A DNA stretch of 64,000 bases from Vitreoscilla filiformis (GTDB lineage: Bacteria > Pseudomonadota > Gammaproteobacteria > Burkholderiales > Burkholderiaceae_C), in contig NZ_CP022423.1 of the NCBI RefSeq assembly GCF_002222655.1, positions 1,178,001 through 1,242,000 of the forward strand, read 5' to 3'. Positions 53,454-61,779 of this stretch are shown piece after piece. The position numbers were made by a program, and so were the translations under genes. Numbering within the stretch: the stretch's first letter is position 1; every line of letters starts with the position of its first letter. Under the pieces are notes generated by a model. It searched no databases, was not told the DNA's origin, and saw only the letters and a list, made by a program, of their open reading frames with translations.

Positions 53454-55097
53454 TCACTCGATGGCGCTGGACGACTTGATTTGGTTGCGCAACACGTACT
53501 TCTGGATCTTGCCGGTCGAGGTCTTGGGCAGGATGCAGAACTCAATGCGCTTGGGCACCTTGAAGCGCGCCATCTGGCTGCGGCAGAACTCGATGATTTC
53601 TTCTTCAGACGCCACCGCGTTGGTCTTCAGCTCGACGAAGGCGCAGGGCACTTCACCCCACTTGGCGTCCGGCTGGGCCACGACAGCAGCCAACATCACC
53701 GCCGGGTGACGGTGCAGCGTGTCTTCCACCTCGATGGAGGAGATGTTTTCGCCGCCGGAGATGATGATGTCCTTGCTGCGATCCTTGATCTTGACGTAGC
53801 CGTCCGGGTGCATCACCGCCAAGTCGCCGGTGTGGAACCAGCCGCCGGCGAAGGCTTCGTCGGTGGCGCTCGGGTTCTTCAGGTAACCCTTCATCACCAC
53901 GTTGCCCCGGAAGAAAATTTCGCCCATGGTTTCGCCATCGGCGGGCACGGGTTCCATGGTTTCCGGATCGAGCACGGCGATGGCTTGTTGCATCGGTGCG
54001 GCCACCCCTTGGCGACCGTTCTTCTGCGCACGCTCCATCAGACCCAGCTCAGCCCAATCATCCTGCTTGGCGCAGACGGCAGCCGGGCCATAAACCTCGG
54101 TCAGACCGTAAACGTGGGTCAGCTCAATGCCGGCGGCTTCGCAGCCCTCGATCACCGCCACCGGCGGCGCCGCGCCGGCGATTTGGCCGTGGATGGTGTG
54201 CTCGATGCCCTGGCGCACCTCTTCCGGCGCGTTGATCAGCATGCTGTAGACGATGGGCGCGCCGCACATGTGGGTGATGCGGTGCTCGCGGATCAGGCCA
54301 AAAATTTGCACCGGATCGACGCGGCGCAGGCACACGCTGGTGCCGGCGATCAGCGCCATCGTCCAGGGGAAGCACCAGCCGTTGCAGTGGAACATCGGCA
54401 GCGTCCACAGGTAGACGCTGTGGTGCGGCATTTGCCACGAGATGACGTTGCTGGCCGCGTTCAGGTAGGCGCCGCGATGGTGCGTCACCACGCCCTTGGG
54501 GTTGCCGGTGGTGCCGCTGGTGTAGTTCAGCGAGATGGCGTCCCACTCGTCGCCGGGCAGTTGCCAGACGTGGTTCGGGTTGCCTTCGGCCAAGAACGCT
54601 TCATACGAAATTTGGCCGAGGCGGCGGCCCATCGGCGCGGTGTCGTCTTCGACCTCCACCACGAACGGGCGCTTCGGGCCGAGCATGGCCAGCGCCTTTT
54701 CCATCACCGGGGCGAATTCGCGGTCGGTGAACAGCACCTTGGCTTCGCCGTGTTGCAGCATGAAGGCCAGGGCTTCCGGGTCGAGGCGGGTGTTCAGGGT
54801 GTTGACCACGGCGCCCGTCATCGGCACGCCGAAGTGCATTTCGTACATCGCCGGCACGTTGGGCAGCATGACGGCGACGGTGTCGCCCTTGCCCACGCCC
54901 TTGGCCACCAGCGCGCTGGCCAGACGGCGGCAGCGCTCGTAGGTTTGCGCCCAGGTTTGGCGGCGTTCGCCGTAAATGAGGGCGGTGCGCTGCGGGTAAA
55001 TGGCAGCGGTGCGCTCGATGTAGCTCAGCGGCGAGAGCGCCACGTAGTTGGCGGGGTTCTTGTCCAGACCGAGGTCGTAAGGGTTCATCCGGCTCAT
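53454..55097 (-). CDS. Acyl-CoA synthetase (DmdB-like, AMP-forming)
   Basis: This 547-residue ANL enzyme has SLNYTSGTTGNPKGVVTHHR, YGLTEVYGPAAVC, GWFHTGDLAVMHPDGYVKIK, DRSKDIIISGGENISSIEVE and the catalytic Lys in KTSTGKIQKYVLRNQ. It resembles 3-methylmercaptopropionyl-CoA ligase DmdB and medium-chain ligases; which acid it uses is not decidable here. It heads the operon synthetase, dehydrogenase, hydratase, etfB, etfA, so the set activates and oxidises one or more acids. Confidence 0.92.
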   Translation of the reverse strand: MSRMNPYDLGLDKNPANYVALSPLSYIERTAAIYPQRTALIYGERRQTWAQTYERCRRLASALVAKGVGKGDTVAVMLPNVPAMYEMHFGVPMTGAVVNTLNTRLDPEALAFMLQHGEAKVLFTDREFAPVMEKALAMLGPKRPFVVEVEDDTAPMGRRLGQISYEAFLAEGNPNHVWQLPGDEWDAISLNYTSGTTGNPKGVVTHHRGAYLNAASNVISWQMPHHSVYLWTLPMFHCNGWCFPWTMALIAGTSVCLRRVDPVQIFGLIREHRITHMCGAPIVYSMLINAPEEVRQGIEHTIHGQIAGAAPPVAVIEGCEAAGIELTHVYGLTEVYGPAAVCAKQDDWAELGLMERAQKNGRQGVAAPMQQAIAVLDPETMEPVPADGETMGEIFFRGNVVMKGYLKNPSATDEAFAGGWFHTGDLAVMHPDGYVKIKDRSKDIIISGGENISSIEVEDTLHRHPAVMLAAVVAQPDAKWGEVPCAFVELKTNAVASEEEIIEFCRSQMARFKVPKRIEFCILPKTSTGKIQKYVLRNQIKSSSAIE

Positions 55098-55340
55098 GGT
55101 TCACGTCTCCTGAATCGTCGTCGCTGAGGCCCCGCGTTGTTCATCCAGCGCAGTCTCGTCGGCGGGTTGGCCGGGATGATTGCGGAGGATGTTTTCAACA
55201 AGCCCCAGCGAATGTGACGAATGTTTGCAAGGGCAGTGGCGCTGGGAAGGGCGCTCCTAGAATCCTGACGACAGCCTGTCGGCCCCCTTCCGGCTCCTGG
55301 ATCAACCGCCTGTCATGACGGCCTTGGCGCCCGTGTTCGC

Positions 55341-57173
55341 ATGCCCCACCCTCCCGTTTCCACCGACACGCCGCCCCCGCCGCACCTCGCTTTGCAACAT
55401 GCGCTGGATCGGCTGGCGCAAGGCCTGTCGGTCTTCGATCATGACTTGTGTTTGGTGGCGTGGAATCAGGCGTTTCTGCAATTGCTCGATTTGCCGCCCG
55501 AGCTGGTGCAACCGGGGTTGCCGTTTGAGCACCTGCTGCGGCACCACGTCCTGCGCGGCGAAGAAGCGCCGGACGCCCACACCGAACTCGCCCTGCGCGT
55601 GGCCGAGCGCACCCGCGAGCTGCAAGCCATCAACGCCCAGTTGCGGGCGGCCAATGCGCAAAACGAAGCCATCGCCCGTTCGTTGCAGCGCAGCGAGGCG
55701 CAGATGCGCCTCATCACCGATTCAATCCCGGCGCTCATCGCCTACTTTGACCGGCATCGCAACTACCGTTACATCAATCGGGGGTATCAGGAGTGGTTCG
55801 GGCTGAATCCGCGCCATCCCGAACGGGTGAGCGCCCGCGAGTATTTGGGCAGCACCACTTACGAGAGCATCCGCCCGAACGTCGCCGAGGCGCTGGCGGG
55901 TCGGCCCGTCACGTTCGAATACGAGTTGCAGCAGATTTGCGGGCGCAAGGTGATGGTGCGCACCTCGCTCATCCCCGAGCGTTCGTCGGATGGCGCGGTG
56001 GTCGGCTGCTTCGAGCTGACGTTTGACATCACCGAACAAAAACGCTCGCACGAAATGCTGGTGCAGGCGCAAAAAATGGAAGCCCTGGGCCAGCTCACCG
56101 GCGGCCTGGCGCACGATTTCAACAACCTGCTGACCGTCATCATCGGCAACCTCAGCGCCTTGGCGGATGCACGCCCTGGCGATGAGATGGTGGCCGAGTT
56201 TGTCGATCCCGCTGTGCAAGCGGCGCGACGCGGTGCGGAACTCATCAAGGGGTTGCTGTCGTTCTCGCGCCAGCAGCCGCTGGAGCCGCAGGCGGTCGAG
56301 GTGGCGGCCCAAATCGAAACCGTGCGCCGCTCGCTGCCGGAGCACCTCAGCCTGAGCGTCGAAACCGCCGCCGAACCGCTGTGGGCCTGGACCGACCCGA
56401 ACCTGTTGCAAAACGCGCTGCTGAATTTGCTCATCAATGCGCGGGACGCCATCGCGCCGGGGCTGGATGGGCGCATCTGGATTCGCACCCACCTGGAAGC
56501 CCGCGAACCGCTGGGCCTGCCCGCTGGCCGCTATGTGCGCCTGGATGTCACCGACGACGGCATCGGCATGGATGCGGCCACGCGGGCGCGGGTCTTCGAA
56601 CCGTTTTTCACCACCAAGCGGCCCGGCTTGGGCACCGGCTTGGGCTTGGCGATGGTGCATGACTTTGTGCGCCAGTCCGGCGGTGCCATCGATGTGACGA
56701 GCACGCTGGGCGCGGGCACGACGGTGTCGATCTGGCTGCCGCTGGCCGAGGACGAGGCCGAAGACACCGCCGCCGACACGGATGTCGATGCCACCACCGA
56801 ACCCACGCCCGCACGCGGCCTGGCCTTGTTGGTGGAAGACGAACCGCAGGTGCGCCGCGTGGTGCGGGCGCAATTGCTGCATCTGGGGTACGCCGTGATC
56901 GAAGCCGACAACGGCGCCGAAGCCCTGCCGCTGCTGGAGCAAATTCCGGACATCCAGTTGTTGCTGTCCGATGTCGTCATGCCCGGTGGGGTCGATGGGC
57001 GGCGCTTGGCGCGGCTGGCGCGTGAAGCCGGACGGGTGCAGCGCATCGCCTTGATGAGCGGCTACGCCCCCGCCGACGTTTCCACCGACGACGATTTCCC
57101 CATCCTCGCCAAACCCTTCACCCAAGGGGAGTTGGCGCGCTTTCTGGAGACCCTGGAGAGCCCCTTGCCATGA
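55341..57173 (+). CDS. Hybrid PAS sensor histidine kinase
   Basis: This 610-residue soluble protein has a PAS_7-like start (LDRLAQGLSVFDHDLCLVAW), a coiled stretch, a PAS domain (RLITDSIPALIAYFDRHRNY), HisKA with H258 (GGLAHDFNNLLTVIIGNLSA), an ATPase domain (LLNLLINARDAI, DVTDDGIGMD, GTGLGLAMVHDFV) and a C-terminal receiver with D544 (LLLSDVVMPGG). No membrane helix is seen, so it senses a cytoplasmic cue. Its stop overlaps the next gene (ATGA). It is divergent from the acyl-CoA operon and may control it; that is inference. Confidence 0.92.
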   Translation: MPHPPVSTDTPPPPHLALQHALDRLAQGLSVFDHDLCLVAWNQAFLQLLDLPPELVQPGLPFEHLLRHHVLRGEEAPDAHTELALRVAERTRELQAINAQLRAANAQNEAIARSLQRSEAQMRLITDSIPALIAYFDRHRNYRYINRGYQEWFGLNPRHPERVSAREYLGSTTYESIRPNVAEALAGRPVTFEYELQQICGRKVMVRTSLIPERSSDGAVVGCFELTFDITEQKRSHEMLVQAQKMEALGQLTGGLAHDFNNLLTVIIGNLSALADARPGDEMVAEFVDPAVQAARRGAELIKGLLSFSRQQPLEPQAVEVAAQIETVRRSLPEHLSLSVETAAEPLWAWTDPNLLQNALLNLLINARDAIAPGLDGRIWIRTHLEAREPLGLPAGRYVRLDVTDDGIGMDAATRARVFEPFFTTKRPGLGTGLGLAMVHDFVRQSGGAIDVTSTLGAGTTVSIWLPLAEDEAEDTAADTDVDATTEPTPARGLALLVEDEPQVRRVVRAQLLHLGYAVIEADNGAEALPLLEQIPDIQLLLSDVVMPGGVDGRRLARLAREAGRVQRIALMSGYAPADVSTDDDFPILAKPFTQGELARFLETLESPLP

Positions 57174-57916
57174 GTTTTGCCATGTTGTCCAACGCCTCCC
57201 TGCCGGCCCAGCCGCTCATCTACATCATCGAGGACGACGACGCCATCAACCGCCTGGTGGTGATGGCGCTGCACGACTTCGGCTTCGCCACCGAATCCTT
57301 CCGCAGCGGGGCGACCGTGCTGCGGCGCTTGCACACCGAGCGGCCCGACCTGTGCATCGTCGATCTCGGTTTGCCCGACATGGATGGCATCGACTTGGTG
57401 CGCCAAATCGGCACCCTCAGCAACGCCGGGGTGTTGATCTTGACCGGGCGGGCGCATCCGGTGGACCGCGTGATGGGGCTGGAGTTGGGCGGCGATGACT
57501 ATGTGACCAAACCGTTCGAACCGCGTGAGTTGGTGGCGCGGGTGCGCTCGATTTTGCGGCGCCGCGCCGCACCCAGCACCGCCGGGCCGTGTTTGACGCC
57601 AGTGCGGCGCCACGCCAGCTTCCTGGGCTGGCGCCTGGACTGTGCCGCCAACATCCTGCGCGCCGACGATGGCACCGAACACCTCTTGGGCACCGCCGAA
57701 GTGCAGGTGCTGCGGGCGTTCATCGAACATCCGCACCAAATCTTGACGCGGGAACAGCTCGTCGGCCAGCGCGATTTGTCGCCCAACGACCGCAGCATCG
57801 ATGTGCGCATCTCCCGTTTGCGCCGCAAACTCGAACTTGACCCGCAAAATCCCAAAATCATCAAAACGGTGTACGGCGCCGGTTATGTTTTTTCTGCCGC
57901 AGTGACTTGGTCGTGA
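57170..57916 (+). CDS. OmpR-family response regulator
   Basis: This 248-residue two-domain regulator has a receiver with acidic cluster EDDD and D65 (CIVDLGLPDMDG), Lys in DYVTKPFEPRELVAR, and a winged-helix DNA-binding domain (TAEVQVLRAFIEHPHQILTR, RSIDVRISRLRRKLE, IIKTVYGAGYVF). It is coupled to the hybrid kinase by a 4-nt overlap. Because the kinase has its own receiver, the phosphate route may be more complex than a simple pair. Confidence 0.94.
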   Translation: MSFAMLSNASLPAQPLIYIIEDDDAINRLVVMALHDFGFATESFRSGATVLRRLHTERPDLCIVDLGLPDMDGIDLVRQIGTLSNAGVLILTGRAHPVDRVMGLELGGDDYVTKPFEPRELVARVRSILRRRAAPSTAGPCLTPVRRHASFLGWRLDCAANILRADDGTEHLLGTAEVQVLRAFIEHPHQILTREQLVGQRDLSPNDRSIDVRISRLRRKLELDPQNPKIIKTVYGAGYVFSAAVTWS

Positions 57917-57999
57917 CAGCCAAGGCAGCGTTTTGCTGCCATGCTCGCGCCCCGCGTTTGCACGGCCTTTCCACCACAACCCCACACGAGACCTGACCC

Positions 58000-59685
58000 A
58001 TGATCACCCCCCAAGCCCTGCTCGAACAATTCGGCCCACGCGAGTCGATGGACTATGACGTTGTGATCGTTGGCGCAGGGCCGGCGGGCCTGGCCACGGC
58101 GATTCGCCTCAAGCAATTGGCCGCCGAGAAGGGCCAAGAGGTCAACGTGGTGGTGCTCGAAAAGGGTTCGGAGCCGGGGGCGCACATTCTGTCCGGCGCG
58201 GTGATGGATCCGCGTGCGCTGACCGAACTCATCCCCGACTGGAAAGAGCAGGGCGCACCACTGCTCCAACCCGTCACCGGCGACCAAGTGCTGTTTCTCT
58301 CCGCCGACGGCGCACAACAAACCCCGGATTGGCTGGTGCCGGAGTGCTTCCACAACCACGGCAACTACGTCATCAGCCTGGGCGCGGTGACCAAGTGGCT
58401 GGGCGAGCAAGCCGAAGCGCTGGGCGTGGAAATTTTCCCCGGCTTCACGGCAGCGGAAGTGCTGTACGACGAACAAGGCCGCGTGAAGGGCGTGGCCACT
58501 GGCCACATGGGCCTGGGCAAAGACGGCGAGCCGACCGACAACTTCCAGCTCGGCATGGACTTGCTGGGCAAGTACACGATCTTTGCCGAAGGCGCACGCG
58601 GCCACCTGGGCAAGCAGCTCATCGCCAAGTTCCAACTGGATGCCGGCAAAGACCCGCAAAGCTACGCCCTGGGCATCAAAGAGCTGTGGGAAGTGCCGGC
58701 GGACAAAGCCCAGCCCGGCCTGGTGGTTCACACCGCCGGCTGGCCGATGGACGGGGACACCTACGGCGGTGGTTTCCTCTACCACCTGGAAGGCAACAAG
58801 GTGACGCTGGGTTACGTCGTCGGCTTGGATTACCAAAACCCGTGGCTGTCGCCGTTCGAGGAAATGCAGCGCTGGAAGACGCACCCCAGCGTGCGCCAGC
58901 ACATCGAGGGCGGCAAGCGCCTGGGCTACGGTGCGCGGGCGATCACGGCGGGGGGCATCCTGTCGCTGCCCAAGCTGGTGTTTCCGGGTGGGGCGCTGGT
59001 GGGCTGCGATGCGGGCATGCTCAACGCCTCGCGCATCAAGGGCAGCCATGCGGCGATCAAGTCCGGCATGTTGGCCGCCGAAGCCGCGTTTGCCGCTTTG
59101 GCGGAAGGCCGGGCGCAAGACGAGTTGGCCGCCTACCCGGCTGCATTTGAACAAAGCTGGCTGCACGCCGAGCTGCTGCGCGCCAAGAACTTCAAGCAGT
59201 GGTTCAAGAAGGGCAACACCGTGGGCGCGTTGATGACGGGCATCGAACAATGGCTGATGCCGAAGCTGGGCATGAAGGTGCCACGCTGGACGATCCACCG
59301 CACCGAGGCCGACCACACCCGCCTCAAGCCTGCGAACCAGTGCCCCAAGATCGATTACCCGAAGCCCGATGGCAAGCTGACGTTTGACCGCCTCAGCTCG
59401 GTGTTCATCAGCAACACCAACCACGAGGAAGAGCAGCCAGCACACTTGACGCTCAAGGATGCCAGCGTGCCGGTGGCGGTGAATCTGGCGCGTTATGGTG
59501 GGCCGGAAGCGCGTTACTGCCCGGCGGGGGTGTACGAGTTTGTGAACAAGGACGGGGCGGATCAGTTGGTGATCAACGCCCAAAACTGCCTGCACTGCAA
59601 AACTTGTGACATCAAAGACCCGACGCAAAACATCGTCTGGGTGACGCCTGAGGGCAGCGGCGGGCCGAACTACGCGGGGATGTAA
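58000..59685 (+). CDS. etfD: Electron transfer flavoprotein-ubiquinone oxidoreductase
   Basis: This 561-residue membrane-associated flavoprotein carries electrons from reduced ETF to ubiquinone. It has the FAD Rossmann motif VVIVGAGPAGLATAIRLKQL, GAHILSGAVMDPRAL, FPGGALVGCDAGMLNASRIK and a 4Fe-4S cluster set near the C-terminus (YCPAGVYEF and NCLHCKTCDIKDPTQNI). It completes the electron path from the acyl-CoA dehydrogenase and EtfAB encoded nearby. Confidence 0.96.
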   Translation: MITPQALLEQFGPRESMDYDVVIVGAGPAGLATAIRLKQLAAEKGQEVNVVVLEKGSEPGAHILSGAVMDPRALTELIPDWKEQGAPLLQPVTGDQVLFLSADGAQQTPDWLVPECFHNHGNYVISLGAVTKWLGEQAEALGVEIFPGFTAAEVLYDEQGRVKGVATGHMGLGKDGEPTDNFQLGMDLLGKYTIFAEGARGHLGKQLIAKFQLDAGKDPQSYALGIKELWEVPADKAQPGLVVHTAGWPMDGDTYGGGFLYHLEGNKVTLGYVVGLDYQNPWLSPFEEMQRWKTHPSVRQHIEGGKRLGYGARAITAGGILSLPKLVFPGGALVGCDAGMLNASRIKGSHAAIKSGMLAAEAAFAALAEGRAQDELAAYPAAFEQSWLHAELLRAKNFKQWFKKGNTVGALMTGIEQWLMPKLGMKVPRWTIHRTEADHTRLKPANQCPKIDYPKPDGKLTFDRLSSVFISNTNHEEEQPAHLTLKDASVPVAVNLARYGGPEARYCPAGVYEFVNKDGADQLVINAQNCLHCKTCDIKDPTQNIVWVTPEGSGGPNYAGM

Positions 59686-59719
59686 GGCGGGCAGGTATTA
59701 GCGGGGCGTCGGGGAAGCG

Positions 59720-60079
59720 CTACCTCTGCTCCAATGCCTGCCCAATGGCCTCCAGCACCGCTTGTGGATCGGTCTGCCAATGGCTGTTCCACACCCGCAG
59801 CACTTCAAACCCCTGGCTGCGCAGCCAGGCATCGCGCATGGCGTCGTGATCTTGCTGGGTGTGGTGCTGGCCGCCGTCCAGCTCGATGATCAGGCGGGCA
59901 TGGAGGCAGACGAAATCCGCGATGTAACGGCCAATGGGCATTTGGCGCCGGAATTTGTGGCCGGCGAATCGTTTGGCACGCAGGCAGGCCCAAAGTTGCT
60001 GTTCTTGTGGCGTTTGTTCGCGGCGCAGCTCACGGGCACGCTCACTGACCCAGATGGTTAGCAGTGGGGTAGGGGGCAT
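59720..60079 (-). CDS. DUF559 domain protein (Vsr/restriction endonuclease-like fold)
   Basis: This 119-residue protein has the DUF559 pattern: ARELRREQTPQEQQLWACLR, FAGHKFRRQMPIGRYIADFV, LIIELDGGQHH and GFEVLRVWNSHW. The D/E-rich IELDGGQH strand resembles the PD-(D/E)XK/Vsr nuclease core. Function is unknown; such small genes are common next to repeats. The ATG at 60079 is chosen because further upstream the frame reads into the repeat array. It is convergent with the ETF-QO gene. Confidence 0.8.
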   Translation of the reverse strand: MPPTPLLTIWVSERARELRREQTPQEQQLWACLRAKRFAGHKFRRQMPIGRYIADFVCLHARLIIELDGGQHHTQQDHDAMRDAWLRSQGFEVLRVWNSHWQTDPQAVLEAIGQALEQR

Positions 60080-60083
60080 GGCG

Positions 60084-60770
60084 GGGGAGAGGGGAGTCGA
60101 GCGGTGCCAGTGCGTGTGCAATGGTGGCACGAGCGTTCCCTGAAAAAAGCCCCTCTCCCCTTGCGGGAGAGGGGTTGGGGGGAGGGGAAAACGCTTCCGT
60201 CACATCCAGTTTTGTTTAGCAGGTGGGTTGAATAGCAGAGGCGCGGTGAAGAGAGGGCGGTGCGTTGCGAACCCCTCTCCCCCAGCCCCTCTCCCGCAAG
60301 GGGAGAGGGGAGCGGAGCGGTGCCAGTGCGTGTGCAATGGCAGCACGAGCGTTCCCTAAAAAAGCCCCTCTCCCCTTGTGGGAGAGGGGTTGGGGAGAGG
60401 GGAAACGCTTCCGTCACATCCAGTTTTGTTTAGCAGGTGGGTTGAATAGCAAAGGCGCGGTGAAGAGAGGGCGGTGCGTTGCGAACCCCTCTCCCCCAGC
60501 CCCTCTCCCGCAAGGGGAGAGGGGAGCCGAGCGGTGCCAGTGCGTGTGCAATGGTGGCACGAGCGTTCCCTGAAAAAAGCCCCTCTCCCCTTGCGGGAGA
60601 GGGGTTGGGGAGAGGGGAAACGCTTCCGTCACATCCAGTTTTGTTTAGCAGGTGGGTTGAATAGCAGAGGCCCGCTGTGGAGAGGGCGGTGCGTTGCGAA
60701 CCCCTCTCCCCCAGCCCCTCTCCCGCAAGGGGAGAGGGGAAACGCTTCCGTCACATCCAGTTCTGTTTAA
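60084..60770. repeat. Tandem array of about 215-bp units with internal inverted copies
   Basis: The motif GCGGTGCCAGTGCGTGTGCA starts at 60101, 60317 and 60531 (spacing 216 and 214), and CGCTTCCGTCACATCCAGTT recurs at about 60192, 60406, 60621 and 60743. This gives three units and a shorter fourth of about 122 bp. Each unit holds a C/T-rich block (CCCCTCTCCCCTTGCGGGAG with following G-rich part) and its near inverted copy, able to form long hairpins. Frames across it give repeated L-P-Q-G-E-R-G peptides and are not genes. It fills the gap between the DUF559 and Crp/Fnr genes. Confidence 0.93.
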
Positions 60771-61540
60771 CGCGGTGGCAAGCGCTCCGCAGCCTCCGAT
60801 TTGCCGCGTTTCGGCTGGGGTCGGTAGCCGCGCAAACCCGTCAAATCCAGCACCCGCAGGCCGCCGTATTCGATGCGGATCAGCCCCAACCCTTGCAAAT
60901 CCTTCAGCGCCTCGTTCACCCGCTGGCGCGACAACCCCACCAAGTAACCCAACTCCTGCTGCGTGATACGCAACACCTCGCCCACGCCCGGGTAAAGCAC
61001 CGGGTGAAACAGCGCCGCCAGGTTGCGCGCTACACGGGTGTCGGGGTCGTTGTGGCGGTCGGTTTCGCGGGCGGCGATGAACTGGCCCAGGCGCTCGTTC
61101 AACTGGTTCAACACAAAACGGTTGAACGGGATGCTGCGGTCCAACAACTCGTGGAAGGTTTGCATCGGCAGCCCAGCCACGCGGGTGGTGCGCAGGGCTT
61201 CGATGTTGTAGCGGTAACTTTCCCGCTTGAGCAGCGTGCCCTCGCCAAACCACGCACCGGGCGGCACGCCAGTGAACGTGATCATCGGGCCTTGGCTGGC
61301 GTCGTTGCTCATTTTGAGCAGGCCATCGATCACGCCGAACCAGAAGGTGGCGGGGCGACCAATGCGGCAAATCAAATCGCCGGGGGCGGCGGTGGCTACG
61401 CGCATGTCGCGCAGGGCGTGGTCGCGATCCTCGGGGCTGAGCAGGCCCAGCCAAGGCACTCCGGCCAGTTCGGCATCGGTGAGCAAGCGCGCCCGGTCGC
61501 GCAGACGCGACAGGCCAGGAGAAGGGGATTCTGGGGACAT
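60767..61540 (-). CDS. Crp/Fnr family transcriptional regulator
   Basis: This 257-residue regulator has a cyclic-nucleotide-binding fold (DMRVATAAPGDLICRIGRPA, FTGVPPGAWFGEGTLLK) and a C-terminal winged helix (LRITQQELGYLVGLSRQRVN-EALKDLQGLGLIRIEYGG). The N-terminal Cys set of Fnr is missing, so it is not an oxygen-sensing Fnr. The ATG at 61540 is chosen; 61555 is another option. It is divergent from an acyl-CoA ligase and transporter operon, which it may control. Confidence 0.9.
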   Translation of the reverse strand: MSPESPSPGLSRLRDRARLLTDAELAGVPWLGLLSPEDRDHALRDMRVATAAPGDLICRIGRPATFWFGVIDGLLKMSNDASQGPMITFTGVPPGAWFGEGTLLKRESYRYNIEALRTTRVAGLPMQTFHELLDRSIPFNRFVLNQLNERLGQFIAARETDRHNDPDTRVARNLAALFHPVLYPGVGEVLRITQQELGYLVGLSRQRVNEALKDLQGLGLIRIEYGGLRVLDLTGLRGYRPQPKRGKSEAAERLPPR

Positions 61541-61779
61541 CGTGAAGCGCAGCATGCCTGACGAGCGGGACGAATGACCACGGAGAAATCCGGAAGGCCA
61601 TGCCCCAGAACCATGCACCCCTGGGAAACTCCCCCCCGGAGAAGCCCGGAGATTGTCGTCCAGCCGACAACATGGCGTCAAAGCCCGCCCTAGGATGCCC
61701 TCCATCGCACTTCATCACCCGTTGCGTGGCCCCAATGACGGGGCACCTGATCCGGGTGACTGCCCTGGAGATTGCTCTC

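Noticed and set aside
51558..55127. A 1,189-codon open frame on the plus strand
   Set aside because: It is antisense to the acyl-CoA dehydrogenase and synthetase genes. Its composition is His/Gly/Arg/Val-rich without any domain, as expected from a GC-rich shadow frame.
60058..60770. Several short frames reading PLSPTPLPQGERG-like peptides
   Set aside because: They arise from the repeat array and appear in both directions; repeated non-coding sequence explains them.
60084..60770. CRISPR array
   Set aside because: The repeats are about 215 bp, contiguous and have no spacers; no cas gene is near.
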